The translations under genes and the position numbers were made by a program. Below are positions 23,048-35,707 of a stretch of DNA of 64,000 bases, piece by piece. The notes under the pieces were generated by a model, which was not told the DNA's origin, searched no databases, and saw only the letters and a program-made list of their open reading frames with translations. The stretch covers positions 4,402,001 to 4,466,000 of the forward strand of contig JAQJVK010000019.1 of the NCBI GenBank assembly GCA_035578135.1, written 5' to 3'. How positions within the stretch are numbered: the first letter of the stretch is position 1; the number at the start of each line of letters is the position of its first letter. The DNA is from Flexamia atlantica. Taxonomy: Eukaryota; Arthropoda; Insecta; Hemiptera; Cicadellidae.

Positions 23048-23713
23048 ATCAGGGGCCCTATTTTTTTAACGGTTGAGAGTTGAGTGAGTCACTCGTCAAG
23101 TCACCTAACAGCTGATGGTAGTTTTGTTTAAACCTCCACGTGGGATGTCAACGTTGCAAACTATACATCTGTCAAACTAGAAAGCCAAATGTAAACACTG
23201 ACCAATTTAAGGAATTATCTAATTTTTCGTAGCTTTAACTAGACTATCTTGGTATATTTATAGGTAAATTTAGTTGTAAGGCATTTTATAAATAAATAGT
23301 TCAAAGGCTAGCCGAACGCTTTTAAATATTTAGTATCGAAAAGTAAACATAATCTAATTGGAAAAGCTTTCCATGATTACTATTATTACGTCCTCTAAAA
23401 GAAAATAAGATGAACTTGTTTCCTGTCAACTCACCCGTTTTTACTCAACAGCCTATTGCTTGGTGGGTAAAAATGGTTAGATTGTTGAAATACTCAATGT
23501 ATATTATGGCTGTATTAAAATTATGAATTTTTAAGAAAAAGTGCCTATTGAATTGATATTCGCAGATATTGTGGCTGAATTCATAAAGTTAGATAGGAAT
23601 ATTTTTATTTTTATCTGTGAATTAATTTCATGATTAGAAACGAATAACTTGAGGGATGAGTGACTCACTCAACCGCCAACTCACCCATATCAAAAATAGA
23701 GCCCCAGCTGCCG
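23048..23713. mobile_element. TIR transposon, non-autonomous
   Basis: The left end (caggggccctattttt at 23049) and the right end (aaaaatagagccccagc, ending near 23710) are inverted repeats. They share 'gttgagtgagtcactc' about 30 bp in. The interior is AT-rich and non-coding. CAGGGGC-like ends suggest hAT, but no clean 8-bp target duplication was found. Confidence 0.5.
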
Positions 23714-24007
23714 ATTACAAAAAAAGAAAAAACACTGATACCACGATACCGACACAAAAACAATGAAGCTAATTAATTGTTATCTCATAAGAAGGGGAAA
23801 ACACTAGTTACACACCTGTGAAGTTACACACGCGAAAAGGGTATTTTTTACTCTTCTACTTTTGTTTTTCTTTGAAGAAACAAGAACGGTGAACGTATTT
23901 TATGAATTCTATCATAAAGTTCTATGTATTTCTGACACATTCGACTATTATTTGTACTAATGAATTGAATAGGTGCCTGAGCCATTAACGAAAATTATTA
24001 TACAGTA

Positions 24008-24345
24008 ATTATAGAGGTAGTGAGGGACATGATGAAGCTTGTGTGTTTATAAACAAAACCAGATGAATTTTGATTTTTAGAGGAGGGGTAATAAATAACA
24101 AACGATGACCAAATGAATTAGTTGTGTCAATCATCTGTTACATACTAAAGTAAAAACATTTCACCTGTTTATTGATTGTTATTCAACGAGCAAAACATTG
24201 TTTCCGATATTTAACCACACTTTGTTTTGGTTTAGGATTTTTTAGCTACCAGACTAGTAGCATAATTACATGGCTCTGTTAACTTCCACGTCATCCATGA
24301 TTTCCTACCCTCCTCTACCGAGACGTCAAACTCAAGCGTCAACAT
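24008..24345. mobile_element. element C, short copy
   Basis: It begins agaggtagtgagggacatga as at 16930. Its other end resembles the inverted 'ccacgtcatccatgatttcc' region seen at 12850. The copy is internally different and non-coding. Confidence 0.4.
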
Positions 24346-25237
24346 ATACAGGGTGTTGATAAAAAACCCTTCAGGACTTCGGTATATGGTTATTAATATC
24401 AAAACTAAGATAAAAGTTCCTGTAAACATGGCTCCTAAAGTGCTCGGTTATCCGTCTGTCGTATGTGTATCGTATCCGTATGTGTTTTTAACATGATTTT
24501 GCATAACTTTGGAACTACTAAAGATATCAACTTCAAACTTAGTTCGTATATGCTGACTAATAGGACCTATTTTGGTGCGGTGTATCAAGTTTCTACTTTG
24601 TACCATTTCAAAATTGCAGCCATTTTTATATTTTAAAACTTAATATCTTAAAAACCGTAAATTTTACAAAAATTTTACTAGAGACAAAAAAGTTACAAAA
24701 TTTTATCTCTTATAAAACCATATAAAGATTATTAAGATAAAACAATTAACGGAGTTATTGTAATTTTGCTAACAGAATTAAAGCAAATTTGCTGTAACTG
24801 CCATAAGACAAGCATGTATTCTGTTGGAAAAATTGCAATAACTCCGTTATTTGTAGTTCGATCTTAATAGTCTTTTTAGGGTTATGTAGAAAACAAAATT
24901 GCGCAGCTTTTTTGTCTCTTGTACAATTCTTGTAAAATTTACGGTTGTTAAGACAATAAGATTTAAAATATAAAAATGGCCGCCATTTTGAAATGGTACA
25001 AAGTAGAAACTTGATACTCCGCACCTAAATAGTTGCTATCAGTCAGCATATAAGAACAAAATTTGATGTTAATATCTTAAGTAGTTCTAAAGTTATGAAA
25101 AATCATGTTAAAACACATACAGACCGACAGATGGATAACCGCAACTTTTTTCTTAGTAGTTAGAACTTTTTTCTTAGTTTTTATGTAAGTAACCACATCC
25201 TGAGGTCCTCAAGGGATTTTTTTATCAACAACCTGTA
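24345..25237. mobile_element. 890-bp foldback element with ACAGGGTGTTG ends
   Basis: The whole unit folds on itself. The left arm (24345 to about 24785) and right arm (about 24790-25237) are imperfect reverse complements, including 'gtttctactttgtaccattt' in both. The ends read 'tacagggtgttgataaaaaa' and, inverted, 'tacaggttgttgataaaaaa'. It is non-coding. Confidence 0.65.
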
Positions 25238-25780
25238 TACATCACTACCTATATATAACGCTGTCCTCCTCTTTCTGTAAATATCCTCCTTTTAATACCC
25301 AACTGTCCTTCCTGAAAAAGTTGCTGCGGCAGGTAAAGGTCGAGCCGATGCTCTCATTGGCTGCAATTGATCCTTCCTCGAGCATTGTCGACCCGCGACC
25401 CGCGACCGCGCTGTGTATCGTTTGGTATCGAACTGTCGAACATGCTGTTTTCAAACCATCGATGTTCGTTTCTACCGTCGATGTTTTCCTCTCATCGATG
25501 TTTTGGTATCTATGTGTTTTGAAACGGAATTTTAAAATAGATTTTGTCTTTTATACCGATCTCTGAGTATTTATATTAAATTGGCCTAATGTTAAATTTC
25601 TATTTTGATTTCGTATACGGTATAATAATAAGCCTAGTAATAATAACATTTATTTTTCAGAATAGTTAAAAACTTTGTGGCTTTTTACGATGTAATATTT
25701 ATAAATATAAATTAAATACTCGTAACTTATTTAACATGGATTACACTGAACTATCATACATATGATATGAAATAACGCAT
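25238..25780. other. unassigned sequence between repeats
   Basis: A GC-rich patch (25320-25440) contains CGCGACC repeats. Three ATCGATG words follow (25458-25502). An ATCGATG-rich segment also occurs at 28430-28480, so the two may share an origin. No gene is supported. Confidence 0.3.
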
Positions 25781-25784
25781 TTGT

Positions 25785-25905
25785 TAGCGAATTTCCTTAA
25801 AGGAATAAGCTATTACCGTAGGTCTCATGGTAAGACGTAAGCCCGAGACCATATTAACTTTTCATTTTGGGGCCCCCATAAGCAAAAAACACTATTCGTT
25901 CGAAT
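25785..25905 (+). repeat. repeat family A head
   Basis: This is the first 120 bp of family A ('tagcgaatttccttaaagga' to 'cactattcgttcg'). It is interrupted by repeat B; the matching A tail follows at 27602. Confidence 0.6.
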
Positions 25906-25906
25906 T

Positions 25907-26872
25907 TTTACTTTCTCCCCCCTATACATAGTATATGGAGAAAGTATTGTTTTCGTCAAAATTTTCGAATTTGAGTTGTTAGTGGATATATTTGTTTTAG
26001 TGCTCCCTGAATCCAAAAAAAGTGGTTTTCGGCCTGGTGCCGGTGCCTGTGCCTGTGTGTGTGCGTGTGCGTGTGCGTGTGCGTGTGCGTGTGCGTGTGC
26101 GTGTGCGTGTGCGTGTGCGTGTGCGTGTGCGTGTGCGTGTGCGTGTGCGTGTGCGTGTGCGTGTGCGTGTGCGTGTGCGTGTGCGTGTGCGTGTGCGTGT
26201 GCGTGTGCGTGTGCGTGTGCGTGTGCGTGTGCGTGTGCGTGTGCGTGTGCGTGTGCGTGTGCGTGTGCGTGTGCGTGTGCGTGTGCGTGTGCGTGTGCGT
26301 GTGCGTGTGCGTGTGCGTGTGCGTGTGCGTGTGCGTGTGCGTGTGCGTGTGCGTGTGCGTGTGCGTGTGCGTGTGCGTGTGCGTGTGCGTGTGCGTGTGC
26401 GTGTGCGTGTGCGTGTGCGTGTGCGTGTGCGTGTGCGTGTGCGTGTGCGTGTGCGTGTGCGTGTGCGTGTGCGTGTGCGTGTGCGTGTGCGTGTGCGTGT
26501 GCGTGTGCGTGTGCGTGTGCGTGTGCGTGTGCGTGTGCGTGTGCGTGTGCGTGTGCGTGTGCGTGTGCGTGTGCGTGTGCGTGTGCGTGTGCGTGTGCGT
26601 GTGCGTGTGCGTGTGCGTGTGCGTGTGCGTGTGCGTGTGCGTGTGCGTGTGCGTGTGCGTGTGCGTGTGCGTGTGCGTGTGCGTGTGCGTGTGCGTGTGC
26701 GTGTGCGTGTGCGTGTGCGTGTGCGTGTGCGTGTGCGTGTGCGTGTGCGTGTGCGTGTGCGTGTGCGTGTGCGTGTGCGTGTGCGTGTGCGTGTGCGTGT
26801 GCGTGTGCGTGTGCGTGTGCGTGTGCGTGTGCGTGTGCGTGTGCGTGTGCGTGTGCGTGTGCGTGTGCGTGT

Positions 26873-26931
<59 letters not shown>

Positions 26932-27602
26932 CTGTGTGTGGATGTATGTGTGGATGTAAACAAAGCTAGAGACGACACTAGTGGTCTGATTTTCATGAAA
27001 TTTGGCATGTAGGTATAAAGCCGTGGTATCTCCAGGCGTATTTTTCATTTTTTTGAATTTTTGATTTTTAAGGGTATTTACCCCATAAAAACCCATAAAA
27101 AATGACAAAAATTCAAATTTCTAAAAAACGGCTCAAACGATTTTGATAAAAATTTCATGGTTTTTAGTGCTTAAGATGACAAACAAAATGACACCACCCG
27201 CATGTCTGTAAAAATTCAGGTTCAGAAGTTATGGGGGTTTAAGTGTTAAAAAATTCATATTTTTCTAATTTCACAAAATCCTTAACTTCTAAAGAAAATA
27301 TACTTGCAACCATTAAATTTGACTTGAAAAACTAAATAATCCAGTATTTTTATTCATTTGTTTACGTCAACTGGTTGCGGAGATAATTGATATTTTAATT
27401 CGGCGGTAAACGCAGTACGTTGTCCGATGTTATTCTTATGGCAAATATTTAAAAGCCGATATCTCCGTTATTTACTAACCGATTTTGATAACATTTGGTA
27501 TATATTTGCGTGATAATTAATTGTTAATTTGTTTTATTTCACTAAATTTGTTTTCTGGTTTTAAATGATTTGAAGGGAGAAAGTATGTGTACTGATACCG
27601 TT
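25907..27602 (+). repeat. repeat family B with embedded hexamer array
   Basis: The element starts 'actttctccc' with an internal palindrome-like 'tatacatagtatatggagaa' and ends '...gggagaaagtatgtgtactg'. Head copies occur at 28697-28815 and 32963-33081. Tail copies occur at 30215-30300, 34481-34566 and 39766-40325. A microsatellite occupies the centre of this copy. It is non-coding. Confidence 0.6.
26059..26871. repeat. (GTGTGC)n microsatellite, about 135 perfect units
   Basis: Some 813 bp of the hexamer GTGTGC show no visible interruption. A (GT)n run follows to about 26925. Open frames through it on both strands are artefacts of a 6-bp period without stop codons. Confidence 0.98.
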
Positions 27603-27651
<49 letters not shown>

Positions 27652-28250
27652 TGTTAACACGATAGCGGCCGTAAATATGGTCCGATCTTAACGAAATTTG
27701 GTACAGACGTGTAAAGTGGTAATCACTCGGACGAGTTCGTGAACCAGCCCGATCGGACCACCGGAAGGGGGAGTTAAAGGGGGGTAAACCCCTCCCCCCA
27801 AAAAATGGGTTTTTTTTTAGTTTTTACATAGAAAATTAAAAATTATCCAATTTTTGCTAGCACTATTGATTTCAGCTCAAAAAAACAAACAATTTAGTAT
27901 TGAATCACTGCTCTATGTCCATTGGTTTCTGAGATATTGAAAGTGGTAAACACAGCACGTTGTCCCAATGTTAACCTTATGGAAAATAAAGAAAATTCCA
28001 TATCTCGCTTATTTCTCAACATATCTTGATAAAACCTGGTAAATGGCTTCTTCTAGTTCAGATCAACTAAATATTGAATTAAAACCACCCAGTTTTGATA
28101 TACCCGTAGCAGCAGACCTGTATACTCATTCCCCATGTTATTCTTATGGAGCTTACAAAAACATGTCGAATCTCGCTATGTTGGATTGAAGTATGTTGTT
28201 TTGCAATTGAAATTCGCTGAGTATGCAGGTCTGCTGCAACGGGGGTATTT
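27602..28250 (+). repeat. repeat family A tail with TA microsatellite
   Basis: A (TA)n array (27602-27648) leads into 'acacgatagc' and the rest of family A, ending 'gtctgctgcaacgggggtat' near 28248. Confidence 0.7.
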
Positions 28251-30460
28251 TTTATTGTATTTGACACCAAATATTATTTTGACATTATCCGACTTGAACA
28301 TATTATATCCATGCATTATTTTGAAAATGAAAATCGGTATATCGAGATTAGAAACTTAGATATTGAAACTATAGTTGAAAACAACGACGTTTCTCGCTAA
28401 AAGAACATATATGTTTTTGAACCGATGTTTTTGCAACATCGATGGCATGAGTTCGATGAACTATCGATGTCCGAACACTCCGCTGTGACTGTGACTGACT
28501 GCACCGACAACGCGGTAGCTATCGACTTAACATTTTGCGTTTGCATGCGAATCGCCCCTATCTTTGACTGGCTAAATATCCGTATCACTAAACTTGGAGA
28601 ACTCATATTGGTGTCTAATTGTAACAATTTTCGTCTACTTTAGCTCCATAAATGGTTTAATTCAAGTAAAACTGCGTCCTTAGAGGCGATTTTTACTTTC
28701 TCCCCGTATACATAGTATATGGAGAAAGTATTGTTTTCGTCAAAATTTTCGAATTTGAGTTGCTAGTGGATATATTTGTTTTAGTGCTCTCTGAATCCAA
28801 AAAAGTGGTTTTCGGAGTGGTGTTGGACTGACCGTATGTGGATGCAGGGCCGCGACAAGGGATTTTTCTGGGACATGCGAGAGCCTAAATTGGCGCCCTT
28901 TCACTAGATTTAGGTATCAGTTACCCACCACCCCTCAGGGTGGTTAAAGCTATCATTTGCAAAATTAAATAGAATATTTTGAAGTTACTGTGTTGAATTT
29001 TATTCATCACATATTTAAAGGTTTTTTATTGATAGATAGACTACGGGTTTGTATTGCTGGATATATTAAGACAAATTAAATTATCTAAGTAAGAACAGGC
29101 ACACCGCTAATCGGGCGATTCTTGCTTCAACTTGAAAAAAATTAACATTAGAGCCCAGTCAAATTAGACCAATCTAAGAAGGAATATACTAAACAGCTAA
29201 AACTATCACAGTTGTTCGTTACCCGGCCCATTTAAACCACTTGCAAAAGTCCCTGAGGAAGAGGTTGAGTTTGAGTTTCTAGAAGCTTTTAGTTCCCCAG
29301 GTCTTGGTTTTGAATCTTGAAATTTATTTTGAAAACGAAATTGCAAATTTAATTTAATTATAAAGGTATTGCTAAAATGAAACTGTGGTGAAAACGGAAC
29401 TCATTTACTTCACCCATTCTTTTCAAATTGACATTCATTTTGTTCGTTACTGCAGCTACAATTCACATATCCAAAAATTTACATTTTGAGTTATTTGAAA
29501 GCAATGATTACTCCACGGGCGTGGGTAAACGGCCACTAATTTAAAATGTTTGCGAGTTTTAAACACTTTTAAAAGACGCCACAGGTGTCAGTATGCTCCA
29601 ACAAAAAAAGCATTTTGCTCTTTGAATAGTTTGAAACGTCTCCACCGGCACCGGCAAACACCTCCTAAACCCACATTACGCACCTTGATTAATTTAAAAA
29701 GGGCTCCAGGCGCCGGGGCTGGCTAACACCTCCTAAATGGCGACAACTCGATCATGTTATAGCGCGTTGAACGATTTGTAAATGCTCCCCCGGGAGCCAA
29801 CCAAACTCGCCAAATTACATGATTTACACTTTGAACCATATAAAAACGCTCAACGAGCCCCGGTAGTTGGAGTACGCCACATAAATTAAAATTTGGCAAG
29901 TTGAACAATTTTGATAGACTCCTTGAAGTCGGCAAACACCACAAAACATTAATTAATTTAGCTCTTTAACAAATTTAAAATGCTCCACAGGCGCCGGAAA
30001 ACGCCCCCAAGACGAATATTTTGCACGTTAAACAAAATTGTAAAATACTACCCGTGTGTCAACAAAGTTCGCCAAAGTACATGTTCAGCACTTTAAAGAC
30101 TCCTCGGGCGCCACTGCGGACTCAACACCGCGCCGGCTTCGGTGGCGCCCTCTCCCAGTCGGCGCCCCATGCGGCCGCATGTTTCGCATGGCCCTTGTCG
30201 CGGCCCTGTGTGGATGTGTAGATGTAAGCAAAGCTAGAGACGACACCAGTGGTCCGATGTTCATGAATTCTGGCATGTAGATATAAAGCCTTAGTAATTA
30301 TTACTGGTATTTTTAGCGAATTTCCCCTATAGGGAAGAAGCTGTTACCGTAGGTCTCATGGTAAGACCTAAGCCTAAAACCATCATAACTTTTCTTTTTG
30401 AGGTCCTCAGATGGCAAAAACACCATTCGTTCACTTTCATAAATATATATATATATATCT
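27727..30460. repeat. 2.7-kb duplicated block, copy 1
   Basis: Nearly identical to 31994-34726 (offset 4266 bp). Only a handful of differences were noticed, such as near 28792, 29929, 30114 and 30412, plus a small C-run length change. It contains an A tail, ATCGATG-rich spacer, B head, a hAT element, B tail and A head. Confidence 0.9.
28845..30208. mobile_element. non-autonomous hAT element, copy 1
   Basis: The 1364-bp element has ends CAGGGCCGCGACAAGGG and its reverse complement. An 8-bp target duplication TGTGGATG lies at 28837-28844 and 30209-30216, which is the hAT signature. No transposase frame exists. The right half (about 29500-30130) consists of degenerate tandem units of roughly 85-100 bp with recurring 'gctccacaggcgccgg' and 'aacacctcctaaa' words. 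It is inserted in repeat B. Confidence 0.85.
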
Positions 30461-30505
30461 ATATATATATCTATATAAATCTCTATATATATATCTATAT
30501 ATATT
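30310..30505 (+). repeat. repeat family A head with TA/CT microsatellite
   Basis: It starts 'tagcgaatttcccctatagg' and ends in a (TA)n/(CTATATA) array at 30441-30505. The Penelope-like fragment follows directly. Confidence 0.65.
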
Positions 30506-30506
30506 A

Positions 30507-31060
30507 TTTTAGTTAACATTATTAAGTTAAGAAACAAAGTACCCTTTTTTGAAACATTTTTTATTTCGACGACTAGTTTCGATACATTAGTTCATTTTCA
30601 AGTCATCTTTAAAAGAATTATTTTTATTTTTATAGGCAATTTTTACTTCGGTATTTTTGAAAGTCTTACGGAATGCTTTATTAAGTGTGGTGTTATGAGG
30701 TAGGCATATGTATTCATATTTCTTCTTTTCATTGTCATTGGCATTATTTCTTTCTTTTTCGAGTTTTTTTTTCTATCATTGATGGTTTATATCCATTCTT
30801 TATTGCTAGGTATAATATTGTATCTTTTTCTCTTTTAAAATCTTCTTTTTTCATGGGGACTGTTAACAAACGGTGTATTAAAGAATGGAATGTTGTTAAT
30901 TTATGAGACCACGGGTGGTTGGAGTCTGCCGGAATAATTACTTCTGTTGTTGTTGCTTTTCTATAAATAAACTAATGTATCGAAACTAGTCGTCGAAATA
31001 AAAAATGTTTCAAAAAAGGGTACTTTGTTTCTTAACTTAATAATGTTAACTAAAATAATA
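30507..31060 (-). mobile_element. Penelope-like element fragment with inverted terminal copies
   Basis: About 85 bp at 30507-30592 is inverted at 30970-31058; shared core 'gacgactagtttcgatacat'. On the minus strand between them an open stretch (30598-30720) reads YICLPHNTTLNKAFRKTF and ends KDDLKMN before a stop. It resembles the segment after the reverse transcriptase in Penelope-like elements. The typical 'aaaatgaactaatgtatcga' end motif is present. It sits in the TA array of a family A copy. Confidence 0.55.
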
Positions 31061-31084
31061 ATAACAGTAGCCCTATTAACCAAC

Positions 31085-31710
31085 CTTTATACAATCTATA
31101 TATATATATGTGTCTTTAAGCACGATAACTTGCGCAAAAATGGTCCAATCGGAATGAAATTTGGCATAGACGTGTAAAGTAGTAATTATTCGGACGAGTT
31201 CGTAAACCAGCCCGATCGGACCACCGGAAGGGGGGGTAAAGGGGGGTAAACCCCCCCAAAAATGGGTTTTTTGAGATTTTTACATAGAAAAATAAATTTT
31301 TTCAAATTTTTATTGGCACCATTGAATTCAGCCCAAAAAACAAACAATTTAGTATCTTGAATCATGGCTCTATGTCCATTGGTTGCCGAGATATTGAAAG
31401 TGGTAAACGCAGTACGTTGTCCCAATGTTAACCTTATGGGAAATAAGTAAAATTCTATATCTCGCTTATTTCTCAACATATCTTGATAAAACTTGGTAAA
31501 TGGCTTCTTCTAGTTCAGATCTACTAAATATTGAATTAAAACCACCCAGTTTTAATATACCTGTAGCAGCAAACCTCCATACTCATTCCCCATGTTATTC
31601 TTATGGAGCTTACAAAAACATGTCAAATCTCGCTTTGTTGGATCGAAATATGTTGTTTTGCACTTGAAATTCGCTGAGTATGCAGGTCTGCTGCAACGGG
31701 GGTATTTTTC
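31085..31710 (+). repeat. repeat family A tail
   Basis: It runs from the TA array (31098-31110) through 'gtgtctttaagcacgataac' to 'tgctgcaacgggggtatttt'. It pairs with the head at 30310 across the Penelope-like insertion. Confidence 0.7.
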
Positions 31711-31714
31711 ATTT

Positions 31715-32520
31715 TAGCGAATTTCCCCTATAGGGAAGAAGCTGTTACCGTAGGTCTCATGGTAAGACCTAAGCCTAAAACCATCATAACTTTTCTTTTT
31801 GAGGTCCTCAGATGGCAAAAACACCATTCGTTCACTTTCATAAATATATATATATATCTATATATATATATCTATATAAATCTCTATATATATATCTATA
31901 TATATATATATATGTGTCTTTAAGCACGATAACTTGCGCAAAAATGGTCCAATCGGAATGAAATTTGGCATAGACGTGTAAAGTAGTAATTATTCGGACG
32001 AGTTCGTGAACCAGCCCGATCGGACCACCGGAAGGGGGAGTTAAAGGGGGGTAAACCCCCCCCCCAAAAAATGGGTTTTTTTTGAGTTTTTACATAGAAA
32101 ATTAAAAATTATCCAATTTTTGCTAGCACTATTGATTTCAGCTCAAAAAAACAAACAATTTAGTATTGAATCACTGCTCTATGTCCATTGGTTTCTGAGA
32201 TATTGAAAGTGGTAAACACAGCACGTTGTCCCAATGTTAACCTTATGGAAAATAAAGAAAATTCCATATCTCGCTTATTTCTCAACATATCTTGATAAAA
32301 CCTGGTAAATGGCTTCTTCTAGTTCAGATCAACTAAATATTGAATTAAAACCACCCAGTTTTGATATACCCGTAGCAGCAGACCTGTATACTCATTCCCC
32401 ATGTTATTCTTATGGAGCTTACAAAAACATGTCGAATCTCGCTATGTTGGATTGAAGTATGTTGTTTTGCAATTGAAATTCGCTGAGTATGCAGGTCTGC
32501 TGCAACGGGGGTATTTTTTA
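31715..32520 (+). repeat. repeat family A, complete copy
   Basis: The head (31715-31840), an extended TA/TCTATA array (31841-31913) and the tail to 32518 are contiguous. The copy crosses the start of duplicated block 2, so a recombination between A copies probably made the duplication. Confidence 0.7.
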
Positions 32521-34726
32521 TTGTATTTGACACCAAATATTATTTTGACATTATCCGACTTGAACATATTATATCCATGCATTATTTTGAAAATGAAAAT
32601 CGGTATATCGAGATTAGAAACTTAGATATTGAAACTATAGTTGAAAACAACGACGTTTCTCGCTAAAAGAACATATATGTTTTTGAACCGATGTTTTTGC
32701 AACATCGATGGCATGAGTTCGATGAACTATCGATGTCCGAACACTCCGCTGTGACTGTGACTGACTGCACCGACAACGCGGTAGCTATCGACTTAACATT
32801 TTGCGTTTGCATGCGAATCGCCCCTATCTTTGACTGGCTAAATATCCGTATCACTAAACTTGGAGAACTCATATTGGTGTCTAATTGTAACAATTTTCGT
32901 CTACTTTAGCTCCATAAATGGTTTAATTCAAGTAAAACTGCGTCCTTAGAGGCGATTTTTACTTTCTCCCCGTATACATAGTATATGGAGAAAGTATTGT
33001 TTTCGTCAAAATTTTCGAATTTGAGTTGCTAGTGGATATATTTGTTTTAGTGTTCTCTGAATCCAAAAAAGTGGTTTTCGGAGTGGTGTTGGACTGACCG
33101 TATGTGGATGCAGGGCCGCGACAAGGGATTTTTCTGGGACATGCGAGAGCCTAAATTGGCGCCCTTTCACTAGATTTAGGTATCAGTTACCCACCACCCC
33201 TCAGGGTGGTTAAAGCTATCATTTGCAAAATTAAATAGAATATTTTGAAGTTACTGTGTTGAATTTTATTCATCACATATTTAAAGGTTTTTTATTGATA
33301 GATAGACTACGGGTTTGTATTGCTGGATATATTAAGACAAATTAAATTATCTAAGTAAGAACAGGCACACCGCTAATCGGGCGATTCTTGCTTCAACTTG
33401 AAAAAAATTAACATTAGAGCCCAGTCAAATTAGACCAATCTAAGAAGGAATATACTAAACAGCTAAAACTATCACAGTTGTTCGTTACCCGGCCCATTTA
33501 AACCACTTGCAAAAGTCCCTGAGGAAGAGGTTGAGTTTGAGTTTCTAGAAGCTTTTAGTTCCCCAGGTCTTGGTTTTGAATCTTGAAATTTATTTTGAAA
33601 ACGAAATTGCAAATTTAATTTAATTATAAAGGTATTGCTAAAATGAAACTGTGGTGAAAACGGAACTCATTTACTTCACCCATTCTTTTCAAATTGACAT
33701 TCATTTTGTTCGTTACTGCAGCTACAATTCACATATCCAAAAATTTACATTTTGAGTTATTTGAAAGCAATGATTACTCCACGGGCGTGGGTAAACGGCC
33801 ACTAATTTAAAATGTTTGCGAGTTTTAAACACTTTTAAAAGACGCCACAGGTGTCAGTATGCTCCAACAAAAAAAGCATTTTGCTCTTTGAATAGTTTGA
33901 AACGTCTCCACCGGCACCGGCAAACACCTCCTAAACCCACATTACGCACCTTGATTAATTTAAAAAGGGCTCCAGGCGCCGGGGCTGGCTAACACCTCCT
34001 AAATGGCGACAACTCGATCATGTTATAGCGCGTTGAACGATTTGTAAATGCTCCCCCGGGAGCCAACCAAACTCGCCAAATTACATGATTTACACTTTGA
34101 ACCATATAAAAACGCTCAACGAGCCCCGGTAGTTGGAGTACGCCACATAAATTAAAATTTGGCAAGTTGAACAATTTTGATAGACTCCCTGAAGTCGGCA
34201 AACACCACAAAACATTAATTAATTTAGCTCTTTAACAAATTTAAAATGCTCCACAGGCGCCGGAAAACGCCCCCAAGACGAATATTTTGCACGTTAAACA
34301 AAATTGTAAAATACTACCCGTGTGTCAACAAAGTTCGCCAAAGTACATGTTCAGCACTTTAAAGACTCCTCGGGCGCCGCTGCGGACTCAACACCGCGCC
34401 GGCTTCGGTGGCGCCCTCTCCCAGTCGGCGCCCCATGCGGCCGCATGTTTCGCATGGCCCTTGTCGCGGCCCTGTGTGGATGTGTAGATGTAAGCAAAGC
34501 TAGAGACGACACCAGTGGTCCGATGTTCATGAATTCTGGCATGTAGATATAAAGCCTTAGTAATTATTACTGGTATTTTTAGCGAATTTCCCCTATAGGG
34601 AAGAAGCTGTTACCGTAGGTCTCATGGTAAGACCTAAGCCTAAAACCATCATAACTTTTCTTTTTGAGGTCCTCAGATGCCAAAAACACCATTCGTTCAC
34701 TTTCATAAATATATATATATATATAT
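31994..34726. repeat. 2.7-kb duplicated block, copy 2
   Basis: Second copy of 27727-30460, as described there. Both edges lie inside family A sequence. Confidence 0.9.
33111..34474. mobile_element. non-autonomous hAT element, copy 2
   Basis: Same element as 28845-30208, carried by the block duplication. The same TGTGGATG target duplication flanks it, so this is a duplicated insertion and not an independent transposition. Confidence 0.85.
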
Positions 34727-34750
34727 CTATATATCTATCTAATATATATA
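34576..34750 (+). repeat. repeat family A head with TA microsatellite
   Basis: This is the left half of a family A copy. The right half resumes at 39121 after the 4.4-kb composite element. Confidence 0.65.
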
Positions 34751-35707
34751 CGGCCGCTTGTGTAACTGATTAAGGATACGAATTCTTTTTTACTTCCAGA
34801 TGAGCTAGGAACTTGAAATTTGGCACGGACGTTCCTCATTAGTTCAAACTACGGGGAAAAATATCAAAACCCACAATTTTAAATTTTAACTCCCTCAAAA
34901 AAATTATTAAAAAATCGTTAAAATAAGCCTTTTTCAAACAACTGTTATTTTGAGCTCTAGTGGCCGAACGGATGGTCCTATCGAAAAACGGACTGCACCA
35001 CGTGTCATGGATTTTTCACGATCTACAACTTTGGTCCTATGACTTTTTGCCCTATCTCGTCTCCTTCACCCTTAGATCGCTCTAGAAATTCCAATTTTCG
35101 AAGATTTTCCTTTGGTTTTCCAGCTCCAGTTGGCTTGATATAAACGTATAGGGCAGAAATTTGGTTCAAATCGTCTTTATAGCATATTCGTTACAAATCA
35201 CCTACAATATAATTAGTTCTTAACGTAAAAATGCATCTAAAGCTAAAAAAGTCTTGAAAATTTACCTCGTTAAACCCACCTCACATGTTCTTTTAAGTTG
35301 CTGTTTAATGCAGGTTTCACAACTGCTAATGTGTTTCTTATCGGTAAAAATAATAATGAATAACTTTTATTAATAAATATTCTTTACAACTAAAGTTGAT
35401 GTTTTAAGCCTGAAAATACTTCAATCATATGATTCTTTCATGTGCTAATTGTATTTAAAACAATGATTTTAATTTTAGGTTCTCGCTGTGCGGTAGTGCA
35501 GTACGTGCCCTTGTAAGACTTATCTGGGCCTGTGGTTCTCTGGTTCAGTTTTACCGCGCTTAGATATAGTTCTATTCTACCTTATCGTGAAATTGCAATA
35601 CTTTTTTGTCGACTTGAAATTTCTCCAATTTTTTCTACGTACAATTTTAATTTTAGAACACCCGCCGAAACAAAATATTTGTATTATTTAAACCTAAATA
35701 TTTTCAA

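Noticed and set aside
25825..27108. Open frames of 315-427 codons on both strands (His-Ala, His-Thr, Val-Arg, Cys-Val repeats)
   Set aside because: They are produced by the GTGTGC hexamer array, which has no stop in any frame; there are no unique domains.
28397..28643. Overlapping 72-76-codon open frames on both strands, also in the duplicated block
   Set aside because: Mutually antisense, no domains, and repeated only because the whole block is duplicated.
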